Positions 51,532 to 59,525 are shown, counted from the stretch's first letter. The stretch is DNA of 64,000 nucleotides from JBMNPT01 sp050943735 (GCA_050943735.1 JBMNPT010000006.1:62001-126000); one strand, 5' to 3'. A program made the numbers and translations. The notes: generated from the letters alone by a model not told the origin.

Positions 51532-51566
51532 TAAAAAAACAGACGGAGAATTTTCTCCGTCTGTCG
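51532..51566 (-). terminator. terminator of the paaK-ACT operon
   Basis: AGACGGAGAA-AATT-CTCCGTCT followed by GTTTTTTT on the minus strand. Confidence 0.9.
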
Positions 51567-51582
51567 CTGTTTCATGATTCAT

Positions 51583-51972
51583 TTAACCCAGCAGCTGTTC
51601 CGCCTTATCCACATCGCTGAGTTTCATCACCACCGAGGCCTTTTCCTCTTCTCCCCGACCGGTAAACGCGTAGAGATATTCAATGTCAATGTCATTGTTG
51701 CTCAGCAGAGTCACCACATCGTGGAGGCCCCCCGGAATATCCTCCAGCTGTACCGCCATCACCTGGGTGCGCTTAGCGGTAAAGCCCGCCGCTTTCAACA
51801 CTTCCTTGGCCCGATCCGGCTCATCCACAATCATCCGCAAAATACCATAATCGGTGGTATCCGCCACATACAGGGCCTTGATGTTGATGTGATTTTCTCC
51901 CAGGATACGGGTCATGCTGGCCAGCCGTCCCGGCTTGTTGTCCAAAAATACCGATACCTGTGTCACTTTCAT
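51583..51972 (-). CDS. tandem ACT-domain protein
   Basis: A 129-residue protein made of two ACT domains (about 1-65 and 67-129). The first has the VSVFLDNKPGRLASMTRILGENHINIKALYVAD pattern (in pieces), the second VQLEDIPGGLHDVVTLLSNNDIDIEYLYAF. ACT domains bind amino acids. This family is usually encoded beside paaK and indolepyruvate oxidoreductase genes and may sense an aromatic amino acid. It follows paaK by 13 bp; AAGGAGG sets the ATG at 51972. Confidence 0.85.
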   Translation of the reverse strand: MKVTQVSVFLDNKPGRLASMTRILGENHINIKALYVADTTDYGILRMIVDEPDRAKEVLKAAGFTAKRTQVMAVQLEDIPGGLHDVVTLLSNNDIDIEYLYAFTGRGEEEKASVVMKLSDVDKAEQLLG

Positions 51973-51985
51973 GTTTCGTGCCTCC

Positions 51986-53311
51986 TTATTTGTTGTTGGC
52001 ATACAGCTTTCTCTTATCCATTACCCGGATGGCCTTGCCCTCACTGCGCTGGATGCTATGCGGCTCCACCAGCTTAACATTGATGCCAATGCCCAGAGTG
52101 GACTCAATGTCCTTGCGAATGGCGCGGGACAGCTTTTCCAAAGAACGCACCTCATCCGAGAACACCTGCTCGTTTACCTCGATGTGGATATCCAGACTGT
52201 CGCTGTTGTTTTCCCGATCCACATAAATCATGTAGTGAGGCTCTACTTCCGCATACTTGAGAATGACGCTTTCGATCTGAGAGGGGAAGACATTGACGCC
52301 CTTGACAATGAGCATGTCATCGGTACGGGCTTTGATCTTTTCCATACGGGGGGTGGTCCGGCCACACTTACAGGTTTCGGTGTGCAGCACCGTCAAATCC
52401 TTGGTGCGGTACCGAATCATGGGAGTCCCCTGCTTGGTGATGGTGGTGAACACCAATTCGCCCTCACTGCCGTCAGGCAGTACTTCACCGGTCTCGGGAT
52501 CAATGATTTCCGCGATGAAGTGGTCCGCCTGGATGTGCATACCCTGCTTTTCGCTGCAGTCCATGGACACGCCCGGACCCAGAATTTCAGTGAGGCCATA
52601 AATATCATAGGCTTTGAGACCCAGTTTATTCTCAATCTCCTGCCGCATCTGCTCGGTCCAGGGCTCGGCGCCAAAAATGCCATACTTCAGATTGAGATCA
52701 TCCTTGGTCAATCCCAGTTCATCCAGCGCGTCCGCAATGTGCAGAGCATAGGAAGGAGTGCAGGCAATGGCAGTGGTCTGGAAATCCTTGAGCAAGGTCA
52801 TCTGCCGTTTGGTATTGCCCACCGAAGCAGGAATCACCATGGCACCAACTTTGGTGCCGCCACCATGAGCACCTAAGCCGCCAGTGAACAAGCCATAACC
52901 ATAGGAAACGTGCATTTTGTCCTTGTTGGTAATGCCGATACTGGTCAGACCCCGGGCCACACATTCATCCCAAATCTCCAGATCATTTCGGGTGTAACCC
53001 ACCACTACTTGCTTGCCGGTGGTACCGGAAGAGGCATGAATCCGAACAATATCCTCCATGGGCACCGCAAAAGTGCCGAAGGGATAATAATCCCGCAAAT
53101 CCGCCTTGGTCATGAAAGGCAACTTATGCAGGTCTTCCACCCCATGAATATCGTCAGGTGTCACGCCGGCTTCCTGCATACGTTTGCGGTAAAATTCCAC
53201 ATTTTCATAAACCCGACGCACTGCGTCCACCAGTCGTTCACTCTGCAGCTTTTTGCGCTCCTCCTGGGGCATGCATTCCATTTCCTCATTCCAATACCGA
53301 GCCATTTTCAT
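51986..53311 (-). CDS. paaK: phenylacetate--CoA ligase
   Basis: A 441-residue AMP-forming ligase (ANL superfamily). It has the P-loop IHASSGTTGKQVVVGYT, FGAEPWTEQMRQEIE, DIYGLTEILGPGVSMDC and YRTKDLTVL, and a C-terminal swinging domain with the conserved lysine in SEGKAIRVMDKR. It activates phenylacetate (or indoleacetate/other aryl acids) to the CoA thioester. The ATG at 53311 follows GAAAGG; upstream ORF sequence is the T-box leader. Control by a T-box implies use in amino-acid synthesis rather than degradation. Confidence 0.92.
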   Translation of the reverse strand: MKMARYWNEEMECMPQEERKKLQSERLVDAVRRVYENVEFYRKRMQEAGVTPDDIHGVEDLHKLPFMTKADLRDYYPFGTFAVPMEDIVRIHASSGTTGKQVVVGYTRNDLEIWDECVARGLTSIGITNKDKMHVSYGYGLFTGGLGAHGGGTKVGAMVIPASVGNTKRQMTLLKDFQTTAIACTPSYALHIADALDELGLTKDDLNLKYGIFGAEPWTEQMRQEIENKLGLKAYDIYGLTEILGPGVSMDCSEKQGMHIQADHFIAEIIDPETGEVLPDGSEGELVFTTITKQGTPMIRYRTKDLTVLHTETCKCGRTTPRMEKIKARTDDMLIVKGVNVFPSQIESVILKYAEVEPHYMIYVDRENNSDSLDIHIEVNEQVFSDEVRSLEKLSRAIRKDIESTLGIGINVKLVEPHSIQRSEGKAIRVMDKRKLYANNK

Positions 53312-53634
53312 CGCCAACCTTTCTGAAATAAAAAAGCTCCGCGCCCTTCCCGGATTCATCCGGCAAAGGGACGCGAAGCTATGCTCTCGTGGTACCACCC
53401 TTATTGGCTGCCGCAACAGCCCACTTTTCCGCACTCACAGTACGGCATCCACTGATAACGGAGAGATGACCTCCGCGCAAACCTACCACCCGGCGTCTGC
53501 CGCGCTTCAGCCCGCGAACTCCGGAGTGAACTTCCCTCGGCTGACAAAGAAATCCGCTTTCAGTCCATGACGGATTCTCCCTGGCAATGTACTCACCGAC
53601 GTACTTTACTCCATCCTCGTTGTTTGCTTTTTAT
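53312..53634 (-). promoter_or_regulatory. T-box riboswitch leader of paaK
   Basis: The roughly 320-nt leader has the canonical T-box sequence AATAAGGGTGGTACCACG (53405-53388, minus), which pairs in the antiterminator. A terminator of AGCTTCGCG...GCGGAGC with TTTTTT follows (53380-53330). In Stem I, GGAGT (53612-53608) pairs with ACTCC (53527-53523). The codon just 5' of ACTCC, read GAAG-UUC-A, is the probable specifier UUC (53530-53528), meaning tRNA-Phe. The class call is firm, the specifier moderately so. Confidence 0.93.
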
Positions 53635-53636
53635 CC

Positions 53637-53665
53637 ATCATAATGCATTTTTTTCCCTTTGTCAA
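53637..53665 (-). promoter_or_regulatory. sigma-A promoter of the T-box/paaK operon
   Basis: Minus strand: TTGACA, 17-bp spacer, TATGAT; starts the RNA about 5-10 nt before Stem I. Confidence 0.85.
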
Positions 53666-53734
53666 CCACCGTCGTGGACCATGGACAAAGTTTTTTCATA
53701 TACTGCTATGTACCACACATAGGAGGGGATTTCT

Positions 53735-53974
53735 ATGGCCAGCTCCACCCAACAACCATGCCCGCTGCCCTGCGAGGAAATGATCCTGCTGGCCACCTTG
53801 TTTTCCATCACCATCAGCCAGGGGCAAAACGCATCCAACACCCAAGTATTGGCCCAGTTTTTCAATGTAGTCAGCACCATTCTCAATTCCCTGGCCTTTT
53901 GCCGGGGCAAAAATGAGGGACTGGGAGCGCTGGATGCCGTCGCGGAAGATCCACAATCCATCAACGATACGTGA
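53735..53974 (+). CDS. small conserved hypothetical protein, 79 residues
   Basis: Begins MASSTQQPCPLPCEEMILLATLF and contains one moderately hydrophobic stretch (ATLFSITISQGQ... to STILNSLAFC). GGAGGGGA lies 7 nt before the ATG. A possible promoter is TGGACC-18-TATACT (53675-53704). I recall small Clostridia proteins of similar layout but cannot name a family. Its end overlaps the convergent nitroreductase gene by 14 bp, and no terminator separates them. Confidence 0.6.
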   Translation: MASSTQQPCPLPCEEMILLATLFSITISQGQNASNTQVLAQFFNVVSTILNSLAFCRGKNEGLGALDAVAEDPQSINDT

Positions 53975-54494
53975 GCAAATCCTCCACTGTTTTGCGCCGG
54001 GGTGCGGTGGGGTCAATGGCTGGATATCCAGCAGGGATCAGCGCCACCAGTTCTTGTCCCTCCGGGATTTCCAGATATTTCTGTAACCCCAGCCGGTCAA
54101 AAATACCCAAAATCACCGTTCCGATGCCCAGTTCATGCCCAGCCAGACAAAGAGTCTGACTGGCAATGCCACAGTCAAACATCTGCCAACCATCCTCCCG
54201 GTCGGTGCTGTAAGAGCCATCCCGCTCAAAACCACTGCGGCCGGTGATCATGGTCACCGCAAAGAGCAGCGGCGCACCATGAAGGATGGGGGCATTAAAG
54301 GGAGCGTATTCATCAGCGATTTTATCAATGATTTCCCGGCTTTCAATGGCAATATACCGGGTAATCTGGGTGTTTTTCCAGGAGGGCGCATAGGCAGCTG
54401 CCGCCACCATCTGCTCAATCACCTCATGGGGAACCGGCCGGTCCTCAAACTTGCGGATGCTCCGCCGGCTGGTGATACAATCCATCGTATTCAT
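53961..54494 (-). CDS. nitroreductase-family FMN oxidoreductase
   Basis: A 177-residue protein with the family start CITSRRSIRKFEDRPVPHEVIEQMVAAAAYAPS (FMN-binding SRRSIRKF) and a DCGIASQTLCLAGHELGIGTVILG core. Members reduce nitro compounds, quinones or flavins with NAD(P)H; the substrate is unknown. It lies 13 bp downstream of the aldolase gene, probably the same transcript. Confidence 0.88.
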   Translation of the reverse strand: MNTMDCITSRRSIRKFEDRPVPHEVIEQMVAAAAYAPSWKNTQITRYIAIESREIIDKIADEYAPFNAPILHGAPLLFAVTMITGRSGFERDGSYSTDREDGWQMFDCGIASQTLCLAGHELGIGTVILGIFDRLGLQKYLEIPEGQELVALIPAGYPAIDPTAPRRKTVEDLLTYR

Positions 54495-54507
54495 GACTTT
54501 GCCTCCT

Positions 54508-55401
54508 TCAAATCAGCTTCATTTCCCGCAGCAGCTCTTCCACAGCCTGTCCCTGATGCTCATTGACCGACGGCATGGGGAAAGCACACACATCGCTCAT
54601 CTTCACACCCCGCAGCATCATGGCCTTTTTGATAGTGCCGATGAAGGTAGGAGCGATGGAGTAAATGCGCATCATTCCGTCCACAATCCGCTGGATACGA
54701 GCCACTTCCTGCATATCTTCGGCTTTCATGGCCTTGACCCAGGCGCCACACACCTCCGGCATCACATTGGACAGGCCACCGATGCAGCCGGCACCGCCCG
54801 CCAGTACATTGTGGGCAAAGTTTTCATCAAATCCCGAGAATACCTCAAAATTGGGAAATTCCTTGCACACCGTTTCAATGATCGCCCGAGTGTCGTCAAA
54901 TCCGGTGATGGTATGCTTGATGCCGGTGATGTTTTTATGTTTGCGAGCCAGACGCAGTACCACATCAGGGGAAATATCATAGCCGGTACGAGCGGGGAAG
55001 CTATACAGACACAAATTGCCCCGAATCCGGCTGGCCAGTTGATCATAATATTCCTCTACGCTGCTATCGGGCAGGCTGAAATAATAGGGGCTGATGACCA
55101 TAATGTCCTGTACGCCTTTGTCATAGGCGTACTCGCACAGCTCCACGCACTGCTCAAAATCCATATTGCTGCCGCCTACAAACAGACGAGTACGGCCTGC
55201 AATGGTCTCCACTGCCACATCCACCAGTTTTTTCTTCTCCTCCTGAGGAATGGCGAAAAACTCTCCGATGCTGCCCAGAATCAGAATTCCGCTCACGCCG
55301 CCCTGAATGAGGTGTTCATACACCCGGCGATTGGCTTCCGCGTCAATGTGTCCCTGCCGGTCCAGCACCGTAATGCAGGGGGTGATATATTGTGCTTTCA
55401 T
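54508..55401 (-). CDS. dihydrodipicolinate synthase/N-acetylneuraminate lyase family aldolase
   Basis: A 297-residue TIM-barrel class I aldolase. The Schiff-base lysine is in GIKHT, the tyrosine in LYSFPARTG, and the pyruvate-binding loop is GSIGEF in place of GTTGE. These departures from canonical DapA (GTTGES, YNVPxRT) suggest a different keto-acid aldolase or dehydratase rather than lysine synthesis. It stands between the flavodoxin/ferredoxin protein (60 bp upstream) and the nitroreductase. Confidence 0.85.
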   Translation of the reverse strand: MKAQYITPCITVLDRQGHIDAEANRRVYEHLIQGGVSGILILGSIGEFFAIPQEEKKKLVDVAVETIAGRTRLFVGGSNMDFEQCVELCEYAYDKGVQDIMVISPYYFSLPDSSVEEYYDQLASRIRGNLCLYSFPARTGYDISPDVVLRLARKHKNITGIKHTITGFDDTRAIIETVCKEFPNFEVFSGFDENFAHNVLAGGAGCIGGLSNVMPEVCGAWVKAMKAEDMQEVARIQRIVDGMMRIYSIAPTFIGTIKKAMMLRGVKMSDVCAFPMPSVNEHQGQAVEELLREMKLI

Positions 55402-55461
55402 GTGTCACGTCCCTTTCTTTTCCATGTTTGCTTATCATTATACCAGCCTGTCACCAGACCG

Positions 55462-56289
55462 TCAATGTGCCCGCTTCCCCACAAACCAGCAGGGCTCGGC
55501 CCGCCGGGTGAGACCCTCTTCCAGCTCGTGCTGGTGATAGAGATATCCGGCATCGTCATAGTACCGGGCTCCTTTGGGACATCCTTTGATGCAGGCGCCG
55601 CACTTAATGCAGATGCCGGTATAGGCCCGCACGTTTTCCGGATCGATGGAGCCCATGGGGCACAGCCGCACGCATACACCGCACTGGTCGCAGGTGTCGC
55701 TCACCAGCGGTTTGACCTTCCGGATGTCCACCGGATTGCCCTTGCGGTCCCTGGGCTGGTAATACCCCCGATAGGGGCGGGGCACACCGGGCACCTCCAC
55801 CGGTTTGATCTCCCCTTCTTCCGTCAGCAGCGCTGCTACCGCCCGGCCAAAGCCCCGGGCTTTCTCCACATCCTGCGCGTCGGGCCGTCCCGCCGCCAAC
55901 ACCTTGGAAAAAGAGTGCTCCGCCACAAAAGCTCCGGCCGCAATGGGCAGCGCTCCCCCATCCATCAGCAAATCCCGTAATTCTATCAGGGCGTCATCAA
56001 AATCCCGGTTGCCATACACCACCACCGGCACCGCCAGCGCCCCATCGGCCTGCAAGGTGGCCAGGTATTTCAGCAGTACATTGGGTACCCGGCCGGCATA
56101 GACCGGCGTCCCCAGTACCACTACGTCACCCCGGTCAAACCGCAGCGGCTCCTGCCGCCCCGCCGGCAGCGTAAAATCCCGGGTGACTCTTTCCCATCCG
56201 CACTCCTGCGCTATGGCCCCGGCAATTTCCTCCACCACCCGTCGGGTGGTGCCGGTGGCACTGAACCACACCTGATAGACCTTTTTCAC
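55462..56289 (-). CDS. EFR1-family flavodoxin-ferredoxin protein
   Basis: 275 residues. It has an N-terminal flavodoxin-like domain (SATGTTRRVVEEIA for FMN phosphate; VVLGTPVYAGRVPN) and a C-terminal pair of [4Fe-4S] motifs, CDQCGVCVRLCPMGSI and CIKCGACIKGCPKGA. Such proteins carry low-potential electrons in anaerobes. It starts with GTG at 56289 after AGAGGG. An extended -10 TGTGGTACAAT (56319-56329, minus) lies upstream. Partner unknown. Confidence 0.9.
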   Translation of the reverse strand: MKKVYQVWFSATGTTRRVVEEIAGAIAQECGWERVTRDFTLPAGRQEPLRFDRGDVVVLGTPVYAGRVPNVLLKYLATLQADGALAVPVVVYGNRDFDDALIELRDLLMDGGALPIAAGAFVAEHSFSKVLAAGRPDAQDVEKARGFGRAVAALLTEEGEIKPVEVPGVPRPYRGYYQPRDRKGNPVDIRKVKPLVSDTCDQCGVCVRLCPMGSIDPENVRAYTGICIKCGACIKGCPKGARYYDDAGYLYHQHELEEGLTRRAEPCWFVGKRAH

Positions 56290-56318
56290 ACGCTCGCCCT
56301 CTTTCTGTCGTTTTTTTT

Positions 56319-56329
56319 ATTGTACCACA
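56319..56329 (-). promoter_or_regulatory. extended -10 promoter of the EFR1 gene
   Basis: TGTGGTACAAT on the minus strand with only a weak TTCCAA 17 bp before TACAAT. Confidence 0.5.
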
Positions 56330-56361
56330 CTTCCTGGCACTTGGAAGCCATTCCGGCAAAA

Positions 56362-56394
56362 AAAGAACGCCCTCTTCACAGAGGACGTTCTTTG
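56362..56394 (-). terminator. terminator after the FCD-GntR gene
   Basis: AAAGAACGTCCTC-TGTGAA-GAGGGCGTTCTTTTTTT on the minus strand, closing the HMG-CoA gene set. Confidence 0.88.
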
Positions 56395-56395
56395 A

Positions 56396-57061
56396 TTACA
56401 GTGGTCCGAAAGTGCGCTCCAATTCCTGCCGGATTCGGATGCTTTGACGGCGTGCCGCCTCCCTGGCCTGTTCCGGCTCTCCGGCGGCAATGGCTTCCGC
56501 CACCGCCCGGTGTTCCTGGTTGGACGCCTGTTTGTCAATGTGGGTAGGCGTGACAAACCACAACACCCGAGTCAAGTGCATGCGCAATTGACTGGCGCAC
56601 ATGACAATGTAAGGATTGTCACACAGTTCCATCAGCAGCTCGTGAAACCGGCTGTCACAGGCGGTCCACTCTTTGATGCGCTCCTCACGCAGCAGCTGAT
56701 CCATCTCATCCAGCAGCGTAAAGAGCGGCTGCAGCGCCTCCCGGCTCAAGCTGCCCGAAGCTACACGCTGCGCCAGACTTTCCGCCAGCGCACCATCCAC
56801 CTCTTTGGCAATGTCATGGCACATCATCATGTCCCGCGGGGAATAACTCTTCACAATGGCACCCTTTCGAGGCACAATGGTGAGAAACCCTTCGCTGGCC
56901 AGACGCTTCAGCGCCTCCCGCACCGGGGTACGGCTCATACCCAACTTTTCCCCATATTCACTTTCCACTATGATGGCTCCGGGAGTGAGATGCTGCAATA
57001 CGATTTCATCCCGAATGGACTCATAGGCCTTTTGTGCCTGTGAACTCTTTGCCTCTGCCAT
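56396..57061 (-). CDS. GntR family regulator with FCD domain
   Basis: 221 residues. The N-terminal winged helix has the pattern AYESIRDEIVLQHLTPG, SEYGEKLGMSRTPVREALKRL. The all-helical FCD domain has metal/ligand residues in CDSRFHELLME and NQEHRAVAEAI. FCD regulators usually sense organic acids. The third gene of the HMG-CoA operon, 62 bp after the reductase. Palindromes near the operon promoter (59411-59441) are plausible binding sites. Confidence 0.9.
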   Translation of the reverse strand: MAEAKSSQAQKAYESIRDEIVLQHLTPGAIIVESEYGEKLGMSRTPVREALKRLASEGFLTIVPRKGAIVKSYSPRDMMMCHDIAKEVDGALAESLAQRVASGSLSREALQPLFTLLDEMDQLLREERIKEWTACDSRFHELLMELCDNPYIVMCASQLRMHLTRVLWFVTPTHIDKQASNQEHRAVAEAIAAGEPEQAREAARRQSIRIRQELERTFGPL

Positions 57062-57123
57062 GGAGCCTGCCTCCTCTCTCCTGTCTTCTCAATTGTACAC
57101 AACGGAGGCCGGCTTGTAAAGAG

Positions 57124-58431
57124 TCAGTCCTTTTCGCCCCGGGCCAGCCGCACATGTCCTTCGGCCATCTCGTACCCGGATGCCTGAGCACAGGCAGTGT
57201 TGAGGTCCAGAGAAATGGCGCACACTGCGGCGATCTCCGCCACCTTCTTCACGCTGACATTGTCCTCCAGGCTGGTGCCCACCCGGTCGCAGCCGATGAG
57301 TTTGAGGCATTCCCGAGCGGTGCCGAACATGGTGCCGCCGCCCATAGCTGCCACTTCCAGATTGGGGAAGGTGGCCTGGAACAGCAGACCGTCGTCAAAG
57401 GACTCAGCCTGTACGAAGCAAGAGGAAGAAGATACTACATGGGCCAGGTCCTGACCGGTGGCGGCATAGAAGGCGGCAATGGGATTGGCCGCGTTCACAT
57501 TGAAGCCGCCCAGTGTACCTGCCAGCGCGGAACCCAGATAGCACTTGTTGAATACCACCCGTTCCACCTTACGACTGGTGATGCCCTTCTTGAACACCTT
57601 CTTCAGCACTTCTTCCGGCAGGAACACATTGGCCTGTACCGCCTTGCCCCGGCCAGAGAGAATGTTTACATGGTTGCTCTTCTTATCGCAGCAGAAGTTG
57701 GAGCTGATGGTGATGAGCTGGAAGTCGGTATAACGTGCCAGAATGGCCTTGGTTACATCGGCGGTGGCCTTGGTCACGCCATTCATGCCCATGGCGTCGC
57801 CAGTGTGGCAGAACATCCGCATGAACACCTTGTTGCCCATCTGATAGCACTGGATATCATACAGCTGCACAAAGGGGTCCTTGACGTAGGTGCCCAGTTC
57901 GGCGATGTAAGCCGGATCTTTCAGATCGTCAATCAGCTGACGGGCTCTCTGCAGGTTGGGAGCTTCCACCAGCGAAGCACGCATCATACCGTCAAAGGTG
58001 ACCATGGTGTTGACACCGCCGGCCAGGTTGATGGCCTTGATGCCCCGCTGTACACCAGCCAGCAGAGCTGCTTCATTGGTGGCCAGAGGCAGGTAAAAAT
58101 CACCCTTGGCATACTGACCGTTGATCCGTACCGGACCTGCGATGCCCAGCGGGATCACCGCGCCGCCCACCTTGTTCTCGATGCCGCTGAGAACGGTGCC
58201 GTCCTTGGTGAGGGTGCAGTTGTTGCAGGGTACATTCTTGGCAATTGTAAATTCCACGCCCGTCTTTTTCTCAATCTGTTCGCACCGGATGCGGGCAGCA
58301 TCTGCACAGGCAGCTGCCAGCTTTTCCCGATCGCTTCCGTAGATTTCCTCAAAAATGGTAGCTTCCAGATGCTGGGTCTTAATGGCCCCTTCTTCATACC
58401 GCTTGGCGATATCCTGCAATTGCTGATTCAT
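57124..58431 (-). CDS. hydroxymethylglutaryl-CoA reductase, archaeal/class I-like
   Basis: A 435-residue HMG-CoA reductase. HMG-CoA site IENKVGGAVIPLGIAGPV. Catalytic Glu in LATNEAALLAG (usual T-E-G is N-E-A), Lys in CCDKKSNHV, Asp in GDAMGMN, and C-terminal His in AEGHVRLARG. NAD(P)-binding region: AAMGGGTMFGTARECL. It interconverts mevalonate and HMG-CoA. Paired with HMG-CoA lyase, it more likely oxidises mevalonate; most Clostridia make isoprenoids by the MEP route. The ATG at 58431 follows GAGAGG. Confidence 0.88.
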   Translation of the reverse strand: MNQQLQDIAKRYEEGAIKTQHLEATIFEEIYGSDREKLAAACADAARIRCEQIEKKTGVEFTIAKNVPCNNCTLTKDGTVLSGIENKVGGAVIPLGIAGPVRINGQYAKGDFYLPLATNEAALLAGVQRGIKAINLAGGVNTMVTFDGMMRASLVEAPNLQRARQLIDDLKDPAYIAELGTYVKDPFVQLYDIQCYQMGNKVFMRMFCHTGDAMGMNGVTKATADVTKAILARYTDFQLITISSNFCCDKKSNHVNILSGRGKAVQANVFLPEEVLKKVFKKGITSRKVERVVFNKCYLGSALAGTLGGFNVNAANPIAAFYAATGQDLAHVVSSSSCFVQAESFDDGLLFQATFPNLEVAAMGGGTMFGTARECLKLIGCDRVGTSLEDNVSVKKVAEIAAVCAISLDLNTACAQASGYEMAEGHVRLARGEKD

Positions 58432-58478
58432 GTTGATCCTCTCTTTCTTATGTTCAGGTGAATGTGTATTTTCTCTTT

Positions 58479-59372
58479 TCAACCGCAGCAGGGGGTATTC
58501 CCGCGGGATACCTTGCTCAGCTGCTTAGCAAATTCGCCGGCCGCGAACATCTTTTCTCCATCGATGCCGGTCTGAATGCCCATACGGTGGAACATTTCCA
58601 CCAGCAGTTCGGTGGCGATGTTGCCCTTGGCGCCAGTGGCGTAGGGACAGCCGCCCAGTCCGCCTGCGGCACCGTCAAAAACGGTGATGCCTGCCTGCAG
58701 AGAAGCCAGGTTGTTGGCGAATTCCAAACCGTCAAACCGGTGATAATGCACCGCCAGACTGGCAGTGGTGAGCTTTTCCTTAATCATCTTGGGGATCTCA
58801 TAGGCCGAGATGGGATTGGCCATGCCGGTGGTGTCACCCAAGGAAATTTCATAGGAACCGAAGGATTCCAGTGCCAGGGCAATGTCCAGCACCTTATGGG
58901 GGTCAATGTATCCCTCAAAGGGACAGCCAAAGGAAGTGGCAATGTAGGACCGCACTTTCACACCATGCTGCTTGGCGGTACGGTTGATTTCCTCAATGGC
59001 CTTGAGGGAATCGGCCACCTGCATGTTGAGGTTGTTTTTGTTGTGGCTCTCACTGGAGCTCATGATGGTAACCACATGGTCAAATCCAGCTTCAATGGCC
59101 ATTTCCAATCCCCGCATGTTGGGGATCAGAGCGTTGTAGATCACACCGGGCTTCTTTTTAATGCCGGCATATACCTCCTTGGCGTCTGCCATCTGGGGCA
59201 CCCACTTGGGATTCACAAAGCTGGTCACCTCAATGTGAGAGCATCCGGCGTCGGTGAGCATATCGCACAGCCGAATCTTATCCTTGGTGGGGATAAAGCC
59301 GGGTTTTTCGTTTTGCAGACCGTCGCGGGGGCCTACCTCAAAGATTTGTACTTTTTCAGGATACTGGTTCAT
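58479..59372 (-). CDS. mvaB: hydroxymethylglutaryl-CoA lyase
   Basis: A 297-residue HMGL-like TIM barrel. It opens with VQIFEVGPRDGLQNEK (metal and substrate residues R, D, Q), then IEVTSFVNPKWVPQMADA, LGDTTGMANP (His/Asp metal region), the YHRFDGLEFANN strand and the flexible GGLGGCPYATGAKGN loop with the active-site cysteine. It splits HMG-CoA to acetyl-CoA and acetoacetate. First gene of the operon; AAAGGAGGAG precedes the ATG. Confidence 0.93.
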   Translation of the reverse strand: MNQYPEKVQIFEVGPRDGLQNEKPGFIPTKDKIRLCDMLTDAGCSHIEVTSFVNPKWVPQMADAKEVYAGIKKKPGVIYNALIPNMRGLEMAIEAGFDHVVTIMSSSESHNKNNLNMQVADSLKAIEEINRTAKQHGVKVRSYIATSFGCPFEGYIDPHKVLDIALALESFGSYEISLGDTTGMANPISAYEIPKMIKEKLTTASLAVHYHRFDGLEFANNLASLQAGITVFDGAAGGLGGCPYATGAKGNIATELLVEMFHRMGIQTGIDGEKMFAAGEFAKQLSKVSRGNTPCCG

Positions 59373-59410
59373 AGCTCCTCCTTTTGCACTGGTTGTTTAA
59401 GTATTCTTTG

Positions 59411-59441
59411 TAGTATACTATGTGAAGTTCTACTATTAGTA
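59411..59441 (-). promoter_or_regulatory. two palindromes, candidate GntR operators of the HMG-CoA operon
   Basis: TAGTATACTA (59411-59420) is a perfect 10-bp palindrome of the GntR form (GTATAC core), and TACTATTAGTA (59431-59441) is an 11-bp palindrome overlapping the -10. They are 21 bp apart centre to centre, about two turns. Confidence 0.6.
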
Positions 59442-59465
59442 TAGCAGAATCGCTTCAATTGTCTA
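59438..59465 (-). promoter_or_regulatory. promoter of the HMG-CoA lyase operon
   Basis: Minus strand: TAGACA, 16-bp spacer, TATACT; about 65-nt leader. Confidence 0.6.
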
Positions 59466-59525
59466 TCCCCAAACGACAAACAAAACAGCTAAATTTACCC
59501 ACTCCATTTTATTGTTTTTGCACAA

